64,000 nucleotides of DNA from Phaffia rhodozyma (lineage: Eukaryota > Basidiomycota > Tremellomycetes > Cystofilobasidiales > Mrakiaceae): NCBI GenBank assembly GCA_014706385.1, contig JACGZH010000005.1, positions 434,001-498,000 of the forward strand, in the 5' to 3' direction. Within the stretch, counting starts at the first letter, position 1; each line of letters opens with the position of its first letter. A model generated the notes under the pieces. That model was given only the letters and a program-made list of their open reading frames with translations, made no database searches and had not been told where the DNA came from. A program made the translations under genes and the position numbers. Below are positions 1-12,483 of the stretch, piece by piece.

Positions 1-106
1 GGACTGGGTATATGGGCGAAGCAATTGGAATGGAACAAAAGAAAGAAAAAAGAATAGAAATGAGAAAAATGAATGTAAGTGCGTAAAGCAGGAATACTCC
101 GTCTTC

Positions 107-3100
107 CTACGATCGCGGGCTGGAAGGAATGCCTGCTCCAGACTTTTCCGATGATGGCGCTGGATGGTCCTTGACCCAAAGAAGTTCAGCCCAAAGAGGT
201 AAGCTCGGTACCCGGCCAAGAAGTTCGTTGAGGTGGTTGATCCTAGATGGATACATCAAACAAATAGAGCCCAGAACCTATCAGCCGCTATGCACGCGAG
301 AGAACGGAATTGAAAGCACGGTAGATTCCACTCACCAGTCTTCTTTGTCCTTGTCCGTGTCGGCGTAAAACTGAATGTCCTCCCCGTTTTCGAACGTCAA
401 GGTGAATGATCGTTCGACGCTCATCGGCCGGTCCATATCTGGGTTTTGACTATCTTCCATGTTGTTGTCTGTCACGTTCGTCATCTGAGACAGATCGATT
501 CGAGCAGTGATCTTGCCGGTCACATCGTTCGATGCTTCGAGCGTTCCTCCCACAATACGCATCCGACGTCTTCTCCAGGACTGTGTTTCCAACGGAAATA
601 TAGACAGAAATATCGAAGGAAAATGAGATGTTATCAGAATAAAGTGCAACAAAGAGAACCTTAAAATCAGCAGAGAGAATCAAACAAACCGTGCAATCCC
701 CTCCAGACTGGGTGAGCGTCCCGTTGAAATAGTCCATCTTGTGCCAGCGCACATGTCGAAGCCCGATGATAGCATCATCTAGTGACTGAGGCAGCTGTTC
801 AGGTGATAGACCGGGTAAGGAAGGAATCATCATCAACTGAAGCTCCATTCGTCCGATCGTCCTCGATCGATTCGCCGCCGTATTCAATCCAGCAGACCTG
901 GACTGAGTGATAGAGTCTTGGTTCCAACGTCCCGTCAGAGGAAGATGAAGCGATAGAAGTTGACCGTTACACCGAGAGGCGATATCCTTAAATACCACCT
1001 TGACCACGGCGAGCGTACCATCCGGTGCGAGATACCTGACTAGGTCGTCCTTCGGAGGCTCCGGACGTACAATCACAGGTATCACCGGTTTCGGTCGACG
1101 CGGGCTGGCCATAAGTTTTCGGAAACCACTCTGCTTTGTAGGCGTGGTTGGCAGCTCTTTGATCGGAGGCGGAGTGGATACCGCTCTGATCCTATCGACA
1201 ATGCTGGCGTCTTTCTTGACTTTGACGGCAAAGCTGAACTCAAGATTATCAAGGCCGAGTCTTTATATGCAAAACACAAGGACGCGAGAGCAAGGAGGAA
1301 TTCTAAGTCAACATTCGACTCCACAGCATCGCATCCACACTGTAAGTCAGGAAGATATGACTTACAATTCAAACTCTTGGCCGATATCAACCTTCTCCCG
1401 GAGAGGATAAGTTCCGGTCTCAACCGAGTGAAGACCATTGTTAAGAGCAATTCGAACCTGAGGAGTCTCGCCTTTTGCAAAAGGAACGTCCACATCGGTT
1501 ATCGATACAACTAGGTAGATGCATACCATTGATGTTCAGCAATTATGGTCAGACTTCAAACAAAATACCCCATTAGAGCTATAAAATACAATTGGACAAC
1601 TCACTCTTGACAAACACCTTGGCATGTGCTCTGCCAGGTTTCTCTCGAGCCCGGATCTCTCGAATCTCTTGAGCGTACTCGTTCTAGGAGATGAACGTTT
1701 CGTAATTGACGTGATGAGCTGAGAAATTATCGATAGGATACAGGGGACGTCATCAGATTGACTTACCATATCCGAAGGTCGCTTCACAGACCTCCAGGAC
1801 CTGCCTTTGTCTAGATCTCCAGCCCGGCGGCTGTGAGATACCTTCTCGTCGGATGCAGTGATCTGCTGATGTTGAACCAGTCGGTAACGGTGCTAGGTAA
1901 CCAAGGGAGCAAACGCATGATTAGAGCGAAGAAATTCCTGAGACCAAGAGCGAACAAGAACTCAAACTCACGTTCTTGTCATCCGCGATCTTATGAATCT
2001 CTTGAACCAAGCTTTCTCCAAATCCATCACCATCTTTCTCATCTATCAACAACTTGTCGATCAGAATCGAGTTTCTACTCGACTCTTGTTGGAAATCATC
2101 CATCATGATTTCTCCCGCACTCATACTCCTCCTAGACTTTCGTCTGGGTCGAGGGGTGACGCTGTTCACATCTGTAGGTTCGGTCGAACTACTTTCCGCT
2201 CGCTTTCGAGTCGCAGCAGCCTCCTCCTTTGATTGAGAATCGAGGTCTCCGCCCAACCAAGAAGAGCTAGGTGAAGACGACGCCCGGTCGGATGAAATTG
2301 GCGGAGCAGAAACCGTAGCAGCGGTAGCCGTCCGAGAGGGAACAGGCGGAGGAGGCATGAGTTCGCTATCTCGCTTAGCCTGCTCTGCAGAGGTGGATGC
2401 AGTAAGTCCGATCACCTGCCCAGATGGCGCAAGTAAGGCTGAGTATTCTTCCACGGGAGTCGAAGAAGACTCAGAAGGAATCTTCTTGGATTCCAATATA
2501 ATCGACCGTTCCTTCACTTCACCAATTCGTTCCTCGCTGTTGCCGTGCGCATTCTCATAGAAAGATAAGCCGCCCATTCCAGTGGCCAGTTCTTCTAGAG
2601 CTGACTTTGCTGAAAGGATCTCTTTAGCAGAAAGGGCACTACCTCGATTAGGGATCTGGGGTCGCTCTGTCTTCGAAGAAGATGGTGCAGGAGCTTTGGA
2701 GAGCGAAGTGAAACACGTAGAAGTGGATGGTGAGGGGAGACCTTCGTGCTCCGGTAAATCAGCGTATCTTTCTGATTTCGACTCATCCGGAAGACCGATC
2801 CCCAACCCATCCAATGGTTTCCACCCTCCACTGGTGTCCACAACAGTCTTTTTCTTGGTTGGGCTCGACCTCAAATCGGACACAGCTTGTTCTTCCGCTT
2901 CCTTCTTCCTAGCATCCATCCTTCTTCGAACACTCTCTCTTGTCAGCCTGGGACTCCTGCCGGAGCTACTTCTGCTCGAGACTGAATCTCCTGCTCCGGC
3001 ACTCGAGGCGATGAAGCCATTCCTATTGAGAGAAGACAAGTCTCCAAACTCCTCAAGCTTGAATCGATCAGCTGACGAAGACGGTTTGGCCGATCCAGTA

Positions 3101-5730
3101 CCGAACTCATCTAAGCTGGGGCGAGTATCTTCGGAAGAATAGAACAGAGGCGAGTGAGTCCCAAAATCAGGAAGTGAATACGGATTGTCGTCTAGAGTCA
3201 TCAAGTTTGAGGATGATCTTGGAAGCGATTTAGAAGGTGTGGACGAGGACACTCGTCGCGCAGGTGACTGTAGCGCCTATTTGGGCGGAGATCGACGACC
3301 AAAGAAACAATCGGTCAACACTTTGACTCATAAATAGGATCAAGACCAAACGCTGTCAAAAGAAAAAAAGAAAAAAAAGAGACAAACCTGAACGACCTCG
3401 ATCTTGTCTCCAAACACATCCTTCTCATCCTCTCCTGCCAAATTCAGATCACTCAACACTAGTCCCCTAGTTCCCACTAGAGGGTGCCCGGTCCTTCTCT
3501 GAGCCTCTTCCTTCTCCTCGATCTCTCCTTCAACCTCCTTTAAGAAACTGTTTTCCTTGTCTTCACGGATGAGATCTTCAAGGTCATCCTTTGACTTCTC
3601 CTCTATTCCAATTCCATCCTTCAAAACTCTTCTGACAAATCGCCGTTCAGAGTGATGAGTTCGACCGTACGGGATGCCCTGTTGGTCTTTCGGCAGGCCG
3701 TGAGTTAACTCTGCAATCGATCGGGTCGACGAACCCGATCGTTTCATCTTTGGTGAGGGAGACGTCAGGATGTTTTGGACGGTCTGAAGAGTAAGGAACG
3801 GATCAGGCAAAGGACCGGATTGATGTGCCTGTACATCCTCCTTTGCCCAGTGGACCGAAGAAAGAGATGTGGTCGAGGTTGATTGTTTGATGCGGGCGGT
3901 GGAGATTGGTGAATGATGAGCAGCCGCAGTTGAGAAGGTGGAGGGTTCGAGCACGTTGCCGTTCAATAGGATAGGATCAGCTGGTGAGCTTCTGAGATGA
4001 GGAAGATCGAGCGCATCAATCTTGGGATGGTCATAAGAGGTTTCGATCTCCGCACCGAGGCTAAGCTCTGTACGGAATTCCTCTGGACCGCGGTACCCAT
4101 ATGAGGTTCCATGGGCGGATACTCCAGCTGTTCTTGCTTCTTCTTCCTTCAGCTCTTGACCCTCGTCAATGTAACTCGGAGCATCATCGTCGGACGCTAA
4201 CTGAGTATCGTCATTCGTTTCTGGGAAATGAGCGCTGCTTACACTTCCTGGAGTCAACAGATCAGCTTCTTTCAGCAGGTCGTTGACGAACATGTTTGCC
4301 TCCGAGAAAGGATCGTGCGCGCCATCATAGGAGCCGTACGAGACATCGTTGAGATCCACAAGAGATGTGTAGGACGCATCTTCGGGGAGGGAAGCAGGCT
4401 GAGGCAGGAGATCATAAGATGAATCGGTGGGCAAATGGTGCTCTGGATGAACAGAGAATTGATCGTTCCAAGGCGGTGAGTGGTCATATTCGAACATTCC
4501 CGACTCAGATCCTATAGGTGAGCTTCCAAATGTCTCCTGAGAGCTTGGGCTGTTGTCGTCCACTATGGGTGATTCGACGTAGTCGAGGCTGGCATCCTTT
4601 TCAAAGAAAGAGACCTCCGGCCGGTCTTCGAAGGTGACCGTCTTTCGTCTCTCTCGTGTACCTGATCCACCAGTTCGAGCAACTCTGGCCTTGAGGTTCG
4701 ATTTGGGCGAAGGAGAGGCAGTGATGTTCTGTCTCATGTGAGAAGGAATTGAGGTTGGTCTATGAGGGGTCGAGGGTGTTTCTCGCTCGGAGGGAAATGA
4801 TATCTGGGCATTGGAGGGTGGAGGAGAAGGAAATGATTCGTTAGGATTGTAAGGCGAAAACGTGATAGATTGGGAAGGGGACGATTCGGCCGACGTGGTG
4901 GAAGACTCTAAAGGTGAGGGGTGAGGCGAATGGTCGATGGACAGGCTATTTTCCGGGACGATTTGCTCGGTCTCATCGTCTTCGTCGGCGGAAGTGGATT
5001 CGAAAGAAGAGGTCAAGACGTTGGAAACCTCAGAACCATTAGAAACAACGGAAGGTTTCGTGGGAGATTCCAAAGGGAATGTGGTAGTCGAGTCCCGTTG
5101 TTTAAGAAATGGAGATGAGGTCACCTTGCCTTGCTTTGGAAGATTCACTAGCCCCATTGACTGTCTTCCTTTCGTCCGCGCCTTGAAGTCCAGCTTTCTT
5201 TCTGGTGATACACGAGATAAATCTTCTTCGTCTTCTTCATCTGAAGAACCCTCGTCATTGGAGTTGTAGCCCGTGTTGTGCTTCCATCCTGCGCCGGGTG
5301 ATTTCCTAGGACTTCCCCAGCCATTTCCGCTGAAGGCCTTTGTAGGCGAGTTTTCACCGCTCATCATTTTTGGTGTACTATCGGAGAGCTGAGGTGAGGC
5401 ATCCTGCTTGAAGATAGAGTTGGAAACTAGTGAGTTTGTTTTAAGGTGTTTATAGCTAGAGGATGTACGTCGGAGAGGTTCTTCCAAACTCATCGCTTCC
5501 TCTGTTGGTGTTCCATCTGAGTCGTACGAGATGGTGTGGTGGAGAGAGGAAGGTCTGTTGGGAGATTCCGTCTGTGATCGCTTTTGTATCCGAAGTGGAG
5601 ACCAACCCATGCTGGACTCTGCCCGGATCTTTTCCCGAGAAGAGGCGACGGAGAGGCCAGTTTGGTCAGGAATCCGAATAGGAGGAGGGTTAGTTCGATG
5701 AGGAGATGATGTTGGATTATGGCACGACAT
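107..5730 (-). CDS. BUD4: BUD4/anillin-like bud-site and septum protein with C-terminal PH domain
   Basis: This is likely a scaffold at the bud neck/septin ring, as Bud4, Int1 and anillin are in other fungi. Eight exons read on the minus strand (5730-3388, 3267-1972, 1892-1767, 1683-1605, 1510-1366, 1233-690, 580-336, 242-107) join in phase to 1637 residues. Residues 1 to about 1250 are Ser/Thr/Pro-rich and look disordered. Next comes a basic segment (EIREIRAREKPG) typical of the region just before the Bud4 anillin-homology part, then a beta-rich part with VDVPFAKGETP. The last 125 residues form the PH domain: RRRRMRIVGGTLEA, then FTLTFENGEDIQFYADT, ending WINHLNELLGRVPSLPLW. It is divergent from TCTP across 676 bases. 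Family assignment is strong from the PH and anillin-type region; the exact role in budding is inferred. Confidence 0.85.
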
Positions 5731-6406
5731 GGTGTTTGCCCAGAATTATATGCAGGTTCTCAGTGCAAAGGCACGAGAAAGGAAAGTAGAACTTTGGAAG
5801 CGTTGTATGCGTGGATATGACTGAAAGAACACAAGATAGAAAGGATTGACAAGTAAGTATGGGTGTCTTCTCGTTCAACAATGATGTCCGTTGTTTGGCC
5901 AACGAGCCCGGTTTTCTATCTCGTTTGTCTCTCTTCTGATTCAGACTGACTGACACGAACCCTCTTGAGAATTAAAAGTATGACCTATACTGTTCGGACC
6001 AAAAGAAGGAAAGGTAAGGGAAAGTGAGTAAAACGAGTGGATCCTTCCTAGACGTGTCGAGTTTGATGGCTTGATGGTTGAATAGAAGGAAACCCAAACA
6101 AAGACGTCAACAAGAAAAGTCAACAAACAAGGGGAAGACGGTGGGGGTGGTGTTAGGGTTAAAGAGCTCAAAGCTGTGCCGACACGATGTGGCAAGAGTC
6201 TAGGCCTTGCCGAGAGTTATGCAGACTTCCAGCGGCTACTGTAACCAAGCTGCTTACATAATCAGATGGCTACACACGCCCTTCTCAATCTCTATGCTCT
6301 ATTAATTTTTTTCTCCACACCTTTTCAATTTGTCTCTTCACCTTCGGTCCCTCACCTTAACACCCGCCTACCTTTCCTCTTCTTTCCGCCCCTTTCCTCT
6401 TTTAAA
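5731..6406. promoter_or_regulatory. Divergent promoter region between BUD4-like and TCTP genes
   Basis: This 676-base gap has no supportable gene. The part next to TCTP, about 6306-6403, is a strongly pyrimidine-rich tract that runs almost into the TCTP start codon. That matches the pyrimidine-rich leaders common for highly expressed fungal translation-related genes. No clear TATA box was seen. Confidence 0.6.
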
Positions 6407-7452
6407 ATGCTTTTGTTCAGTACGTGAGCTCTCTTTTGGACGGGAGAGGATACCGAGCTCGTTCTTTCTTGGCTGACCGTTGCCTTTTCCTTCTCTCTAT
6501 CTAACAGGCGACAGTAAGAATAGTTTTTTAAAATCCTTTCAGTCATAACATATACAATAAATTTACTATTTTGTTGGTATGTCTCACCCATAGTCATCAC
6601 CGGCGACGAGCTCTTCTCTGATGCTTACGACGTCCACGATAAGGAGGATGGATCCATCGAGGTTGATTGCCAGATGATCACCGTTAAGGAGGGTGATGTT
6701 GATATCGGTACGTGCCTCAGTATTTCAAATCTTCTCCTTCCTTGCACTAGTTCTAAATTTTAGACAGTACCGTAATCTGACTATATGCCATCTCTCCCTT
6801 CTCTCTTTCTCATTCATGTTTGATTCTGTTAGGAGCCAACGCTTCCGCTGAGGAGGCCGCTGAGGAGCTCGAGTCTGGAGCCGAGACTGTCAACAACGTC
6901 GTTTACTCGATGCGACTTCAGGTACGAACGTTTTCCTTGTTTGTACAACCCTCAAACCGGCCAATTTCATTGGCTAAGTATAAACATCACTAACCTTCTT
7001 CTCTCTCTGTTCTCTCCCACAACAACTACGAATGCCTCTGATCTCTTCCAACGTTATCTCATGATCGTACTAATCTCTCCATCACCAATATTATTGATTT
7101 TTTCTTTAAAAACAAAACCCACGCCAATCAACTCCCTTCATAATTTTACGTTCGTGACCTACAGTCCACCCAGTTCGACAAGAAGTCTTACATGACCTAC
7201 CTCAAGGACTACATGAAGACCCTCAAGACCGCCCTCAAGGACGCCGGCAAGTCCGATGATGACATCAAGGCTTTCGAGAAGCGAGCCCAGGGTTTGGCCA
7301 AGAAGGTTCTCGGAAACTTCAAGGACTACGAGTTCCTTACTGGAGAGTCCATGAACCCTGACGGTATGGTCGCCCTCCTCAACTACCGAGAGGACGGTGT
7401 CACTCCCTTCATCACCTTCTGGGCTGATGGACTCAAGGAGATCAAGATCTAG
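6407..7452 (+). CDS. TMA19: Translationally controlled tumour protein (TCTP)
   Basis: TCTP is an abundant, conserved cytosolic protein associated with ribosomes and stress responses. Five exons (6407-6419, 6508-6513, 6594-6707, 6833-6921, 7165-7452) join in phase to 169 residues, the normal family length. The N-terminus becomes MLLFSDIITGDEL only if a 6-nt exon (GCGACA, between ctaacag and gtaaga) is included; without it the conserved Ser-Asp is lost. Other hallmarks seen are DVDIGANASAEE, ETVNNVVYSMRLQ, FDKKSYMTYLKDYMK, the TCTP signature FLTGESMNPDGMVALLNYRE, and the C-terminus FWADGLKEIKI. Codon use is strongly biased to C-ending codons, which suggests high expression. Confidence in identity is very high; the microexon is inferred from conservation and splice sites. 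Confidence 0.97.
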
Positions 7453-7667
7453 ATGATTTTCCTATCTTTGTTTTATTCCCTACAATCCCTATCCCTCCTC
7501 TTCCCATAATATGATTCTCAATGACCAAAAACAAGAGTAACACGGGCCATGATGCAAGTTCAATCCGCCATAGACATCCTGAGACCTGAACAAACGATAA
7601 GAGAAACTACGTAAACTTTGGTATAAGGCATTAATCACCACAACAGAAACAGATAGTGAGATGAACT

Positions 7668-10600
7668 CTAATCCAATCGGTTCGAAAGCTTGAGATGGTT
7701 TGCATGATCACTTGGGAAATCCCAAAGGATAAGTTTACGAGCGAGCCAGATACCTGCTATGCTTAAACCGACGCAAATCATGATAAACTTGGCCATGTTT
7801 TCCATTGCCCATGTCTTCGTCCCCACAGGAATATTCACGAATTCAGAAGAACATAGATCAGTGGTCTATTGAAACGAAAGAAACTCATGTGAAAAAGAAG
7901 GACAAGACATACCTTCCAGCCCTCAGTTTTTATAGCAGAAGCTCGGAACAAACGATGAGATAACGGTTCCACCGTCCTTGGTCGAAGTGTGTTCTGATGG
8001 AATCCCTCAAGAGTCGAAAATATGGATTCCCCATTAAATTCGATAGGTTCGATCTCCAGAGTCACGTCGTAGTATTCGAATTTCTGAAGGATGGAAACTT
8101 CAGCACTTGGCAAACAGCAGAGATGTTGAAGGAACGGAATTCAGTAGGACGCACAGGCGGATTAGTTACTCGAACTTCAGGCATCTTGGACCGTTTCATA
8201 CTGCAGTGTCAAGGGGAGAATAAGAAGAGAAAACATGACTTGAATTCAGTTCGAAACCTTTGAATGAGACAAGAACAAATAGCCGAAAAGATAGAAATCT
8301 CGGACGGACCCATAGTTCGATTTCAACCAATTCTCCCACTTATCACCGTCCATCCAAGCAAAGATGACTCCTTGTTCAAACCGTCTTCCACCCTTCCTCC
8401 AGGCCCTTGCAACCCGAGTGAATTGTTCGATCTCTGTCTCCAACTCGCCATCCTTCCTTCCTTTAGTCCTCAACCCAGCCAGCACAACAGCGCTTCCTTG
8501 ATCCGATCTCATCACCTCTTTGAAATTGTGACTGTCGACTTTGACTACAATCGGTAGCTTGTGAAGTCTGAGGAAAGCGCTAACGTCCTGTTCAGCGGAT
8601 TCATCCGTCGTCTCAGCGAACGAAAAAGTCGCGATGGGAGTAGTAGAGTCATGGTCCTTGAAACAGAGCAGAACCGGACCGGAACTAGGTTGGGCACCAG
8701 TGTAGCTGAACAGTTCAAGATCTCGAGATTGATAAATAACCGCCTCTCCAAGAAGTGCCTTCGAGGCACTCATCACGGATTCCTTGTGTAATCCAAACTA
8801 GCGACTTTAGATAGGCTGATCATCACACAGATTAAAGGAGACGGCAGAGAAAGACTTACTAGAATCTTTCTTGAAGCAGAGTAGGTGTGAAGGAAAATGA
8901 AAAACACTTCCTCCTTCTTGGTGATGCTCTCGATGCGATCAACATTGATGTACTCAAGCTCGCCACTGTTTGCTCAATACATGAGCAATGTTAATAAACG
9001 GAGACGCTGGCAGATAGTCTTGTTCTTTTTTTAATAAAAAAAGAAAAAAAAGAAAAAAGGGAAACATACGCCTCGAGAGCTTTCTTGGCAAACTTGCTCA
9101 TCGCGTCGAGCGTGCGCCCTCCGTTATGTTCATACTTCTGACCTTTGGCATATCTTGTTAGTGTCATTCCATCCGCAAGAAACATACCGAGTGGCACAGT
9201 GAGTCGAAGAACGCAGACGAGTTAGAAACTGATTCAACCCTTGGATCCATCTCGAGGGCTTGGAACGTACAGGTAGAGCTGAGGGTAACCCATGACGCCT
9301 TCTGCACTGCACAGCGCCTTTCGTTCATCACAGTTGACCTCTGCAATAGTTATACTTGGTCCTATCTCTTCAGCCAGCTTTTTCCACGCTGTAGAAAGGA
9401 GTTGAAGAGTTTTAGCTTAAGATTCTATCTTAACAAGATGGGTGCAAATGCGCATTGAAACATCATGAAACCCAACTCACTAGGTGCAAGTTTCTTGCAG
9501 CTGTAAAGATACAAAAAGTCAGTCTTGCGTATTTAAACAGAGCTTAAAACGAGAAAACCAGACGGCTTACTGTCCACACCTGAGGATCAAACGAAGAAAT
9601 CAATAGCCTTGATCAGATCACATCAATTCGAGAGCAGAAGATCAACCAACGTAAACTAACCAAGGCGCGAAGAACTTGACGAATCCACCCTGCGATTTGA
9701 TCCGATCTAGTTCATCTTTGGAGCTGATACTGACGACCTCTGTACTTCCAGATGCTGAAGGTAATTCTGGTGGAGGGATTCCAGCCTGAGCAAGGGGCCG
9801 ACGCTTGGAATACTTTGTAGCTGAATTCTGGATGTATGTAGACAGTTCATCGAATCCCCGGGGCTGTTGATAGTTCTCAACCATCTGTCCGTCCTGGAAA
9901 CTATAAGTAGAGGAGAAGAGTTAATTAGGTGGATCTCAGAAAAGCAAAAGGAGAAATCACGAGGCCTCCTTACAGCGTAATCGTCGGGTCTACAAGATAG
10001 AGATTAAACAGATGAACACCATTAGCATCTAAGTTCATTCCTTGATCTGGATATTAAATCTATGATTTTAGAAAGCTTTTGTGTACCCACATCCTTTGAT
10101 ACCATTCTCGTCGCACAGATCTAAGCGCACGAAATTATGAAGGCTCGGTCAGCGTTGCCTCAGCATTTATCGACTTCAAAGAAGACTGCACGCGCACCTC
10201 CTTGTGCTAGGCAGCTATGGCGAAGAACATGGCAAAGCAAGCGATCCATATCAATACCTGTCTCTTAATTATCGAGAGAAACCATATGTAGGATGAACAA
10301 CTCACTTGACTTGCGCCATGTGGAATCCAGCCACACCCTCTAGATACTGCTTGGCCTCAACGAGTTTCTCCCACGTAGGGGCCTGTTGACATTTCGTCAG
10401 AGTACAGACCGATCTCGTGTTAGCCAATAAAGCGGTCGTAATCAGTGAAGCGTAAGAAGAAGACTAACAAAGGCTCTACAATGGCCACCTGAATTGATGA
10501 CAAAGAGTATCACCAAGCGATACAGTCAGTCAGCAACACTCGAGCATAGCATCTTGAAAGATCGGAGAAGTTATCTCGTTTAGATAATTCGGCACATACA

Positions 10601-10828
10601 TTGCGGACTGTAATGCTCCACAAGCCTGAGTATCGATCCGACCATTGCTATCAGTCGATACACAGAGATACACATACAAACAGAGGAAGGATAAACAACA
10701 ACAAACCATTGGCCTTGAGAAGTGACTTGCTTGAAGTTGTCAGATTGAAGTTGCCTGAGCTCGGCCGCTTGTGAGAATGAAGGGATTAACGGTGCGAGTA
10801 GTGCCAGAAGGGGCAGAGTGAATATCAT
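7668..10828 (-). CDS. ER membrane-anchored protein disulfide isomerase (TMX3/Eps1-like)
   Basis: This should catalyse disulfide formation or exchange in the ER lumen. The start at 10828 gives a signal peptide (MIFTLPLLALLAPLIPSFSQA). A first thioredoxin domain has CGHC followed by PTWEKL and the cis-Pro motif GYPTITLF. A second thioredoxin domain has CGHCKKLAPTWKKLAEE and GYPQLYL. A redox-inactive thioredoxin-like part follows, then the LEGFHQNTLRPR motif often seen before the membrane anchor. A C-terminal membrane helix (KFIMICVGLSIAGIWLARKL) and a short cytosolic tail ending KLSNRLD finish the protein. The coding sequence is cut into more than a dozen exons, several only 9-30 nt (a 9-nt exon at 9581-9589; 20 nt at 9481-9500). 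The stop is at 7668-7670. The PDI class is certain; the precise orthologue is not. Confidence 0.9.
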
Positions 10829-11071
10829 CTTTCAGTCTACTTTCCCTCGAATACCTAGCTTGATGGTTTAGACCTAAATCTCTTGTTCTCTTGCTGGAAG
10901 ATTGGAGGCGATGCTGATTATGATTTACTGATGGGATGATGGTTGATGGGACGAAGGAAGCCCTTTTTATTTTTACCTGCGCTGCAACTATCTTGAATAC
11001 CATCAATCATCCATCCGACCAACTTTGACCCTTGTTTTCGATCCAGCCAGATTCATTCTTCAACAAACATA

Positions 11072-11886
11072 ATGGAGGTCTATCCGCTGTCACATATGCC
11101 TGAGGAACTTTCCCAAGTTCACATCGCTTTATTTACCAATGTTCGAAATGCAGCCGAGATTCGAAGTTCACTTATTGCTGCTGCTACTATGGACGGACCC
11201 GCTGGAGACTCTGAACGGGACAAATACGACTTTTGTTTTATCGAGGCAAAGTCGGTGAGTGTTCACCTTCATTCTCCTCTTCGATTTTATGCTTGGTGCT
11301 CGGACGGAGACCAGGAATGTCGAACGCTTGTTTCTGTGCTTCTGCTGCAACGCTGGCTGATACATTCTCGCTTTCGTGTGTTTGACGCAGATAGTATCAA
11401 GAGCACACTTGCTTACAGGGATTCATCAAGCTCTTCTAGCTTCGTCCCAACAAGCTTTATCGACAAAGACAACGCATTCAGAAATCCTCTTTATGCTGAA
11501 TCCTTCAAACAATGTTCGTAATCTGCTGCTTACTTTGAGAATTCTCTCGTTTCTACTAACAACCATGGTGTTCGCGTCACAACAGATTGCAGAATCCCTT
11601 CGATCCTTTGGTCTCTCGCCTAAAACGACCTCACTCATCCTTGTCCGAATCGCACCGCCACCGACAAATTCAGATCCATCTACTGAGAACTCACCAGGAT
11701 GGATACAGGAGAAGATGAGAAGTTTGGTCGATGGGGATGAAGTCAGTCTGGATCAGATAGGAGAGGGCACGGTTGATTGGAAGGTAGTTGAGAAGGTAAG
11801 TCTTCTCCCTTTCTTTGTTTCTTACTGTTCTCCATGTCTGTGTGCGCTTGTATAAGAAGTATGATGAATCGGGGTTTAAGGGGTAA
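11072..11886 (+). CDS. CGI121: EKC/KEOPS complex subunit Cgi121
   Basis: Cgi121 (human TPRKB) is the tRNA-binding accessory subunit of KEOPS, which makes N6-threonylcarbamoyl-adenosine on ANN-decoding tRNAs and affects telomeres. Exons 11072-11254, 11391-11513, 11586-11795 and 11857-11886 join in phase to 181 residues, the usual size. Key segments seen are LSQVHIALFTNVRNAAEIR near the N-terminus, the conserved SRAHLLTGIHQALLAS, then HSEILFMLNPSNNIAESLR and TTSLILVRI. The last short exon (KYDESGFKG, stop 11884-11886) is the least certain part. It is divergent from the PDI gene, with 243 bases between start codons. Confidence 0.9.
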
Positions 11887-12483
11887 AAGTTGACTTTTGG
11901 TCTGATCGATTCTTGGACTAAGCTTTACAAACTGCCAAAAAACTCGGCAGATAAGCAGTGGGTGGAAAAGATGGTAGTCAGTACGGTGGCCACCAAAGGA
12001 GTGATGTGATGATGCGCGTTCTCTCCTAACATATCCTTTGACCACGAGCCTGCTACAGAAAGGCTTGTTCACTGAAGAGAAAAAGAAGAAGAACAGGAAG
12101 CTAAATACATGGATTAAAACACGAGGCATAACCCTATCATCGATGTCTATTTCCTTCTGAGCATGATATGTAAGTCCTTGAAGACGATCACGCATAACAG
12201 GAATGAAAATTGTGATAGAATACAACATACGACCCAAACCCAATTTTAAAAGATTGAGAGAAGAATGAAGAAGGAAAGAAATGTATTTTATGAGATTTCC
12301 GTATGAAAGATTTTATTTTGGAGGTAGAAGAGGTAGGGAGAATGAAGTGGAATATGGGATGAAACTGAAGGATAAGAGAGGATAGGCCGTATGTAGAGAA
12401 GAGTATGTATGGAGATGTAGCCAACACAATAGGCAAGAAACCCATCAGGAAAGGAGCGAAAGAGAGGAAGATGAGGAAGTAAG
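11887..12483. other. Convergent intergenic region between CGI121 and NSR1-like genes
   Basis: This 597-base gap between two 3' ends presumably carries both 3' untranslated regions. I see only short unsupported open frames here and no RNA gene I can defend. Confidence 0.5.

Noticed and set aside
12000..12080. GTGATGA...CTGA spacing on the plus strand that could be a C/D-box snoRNA next to the NSR1-like gene
   Set aside because: No convincing terminal stem or internal D'/C' boxes, and both motifs are short enough to occur by chance in a 3' untranslated region.
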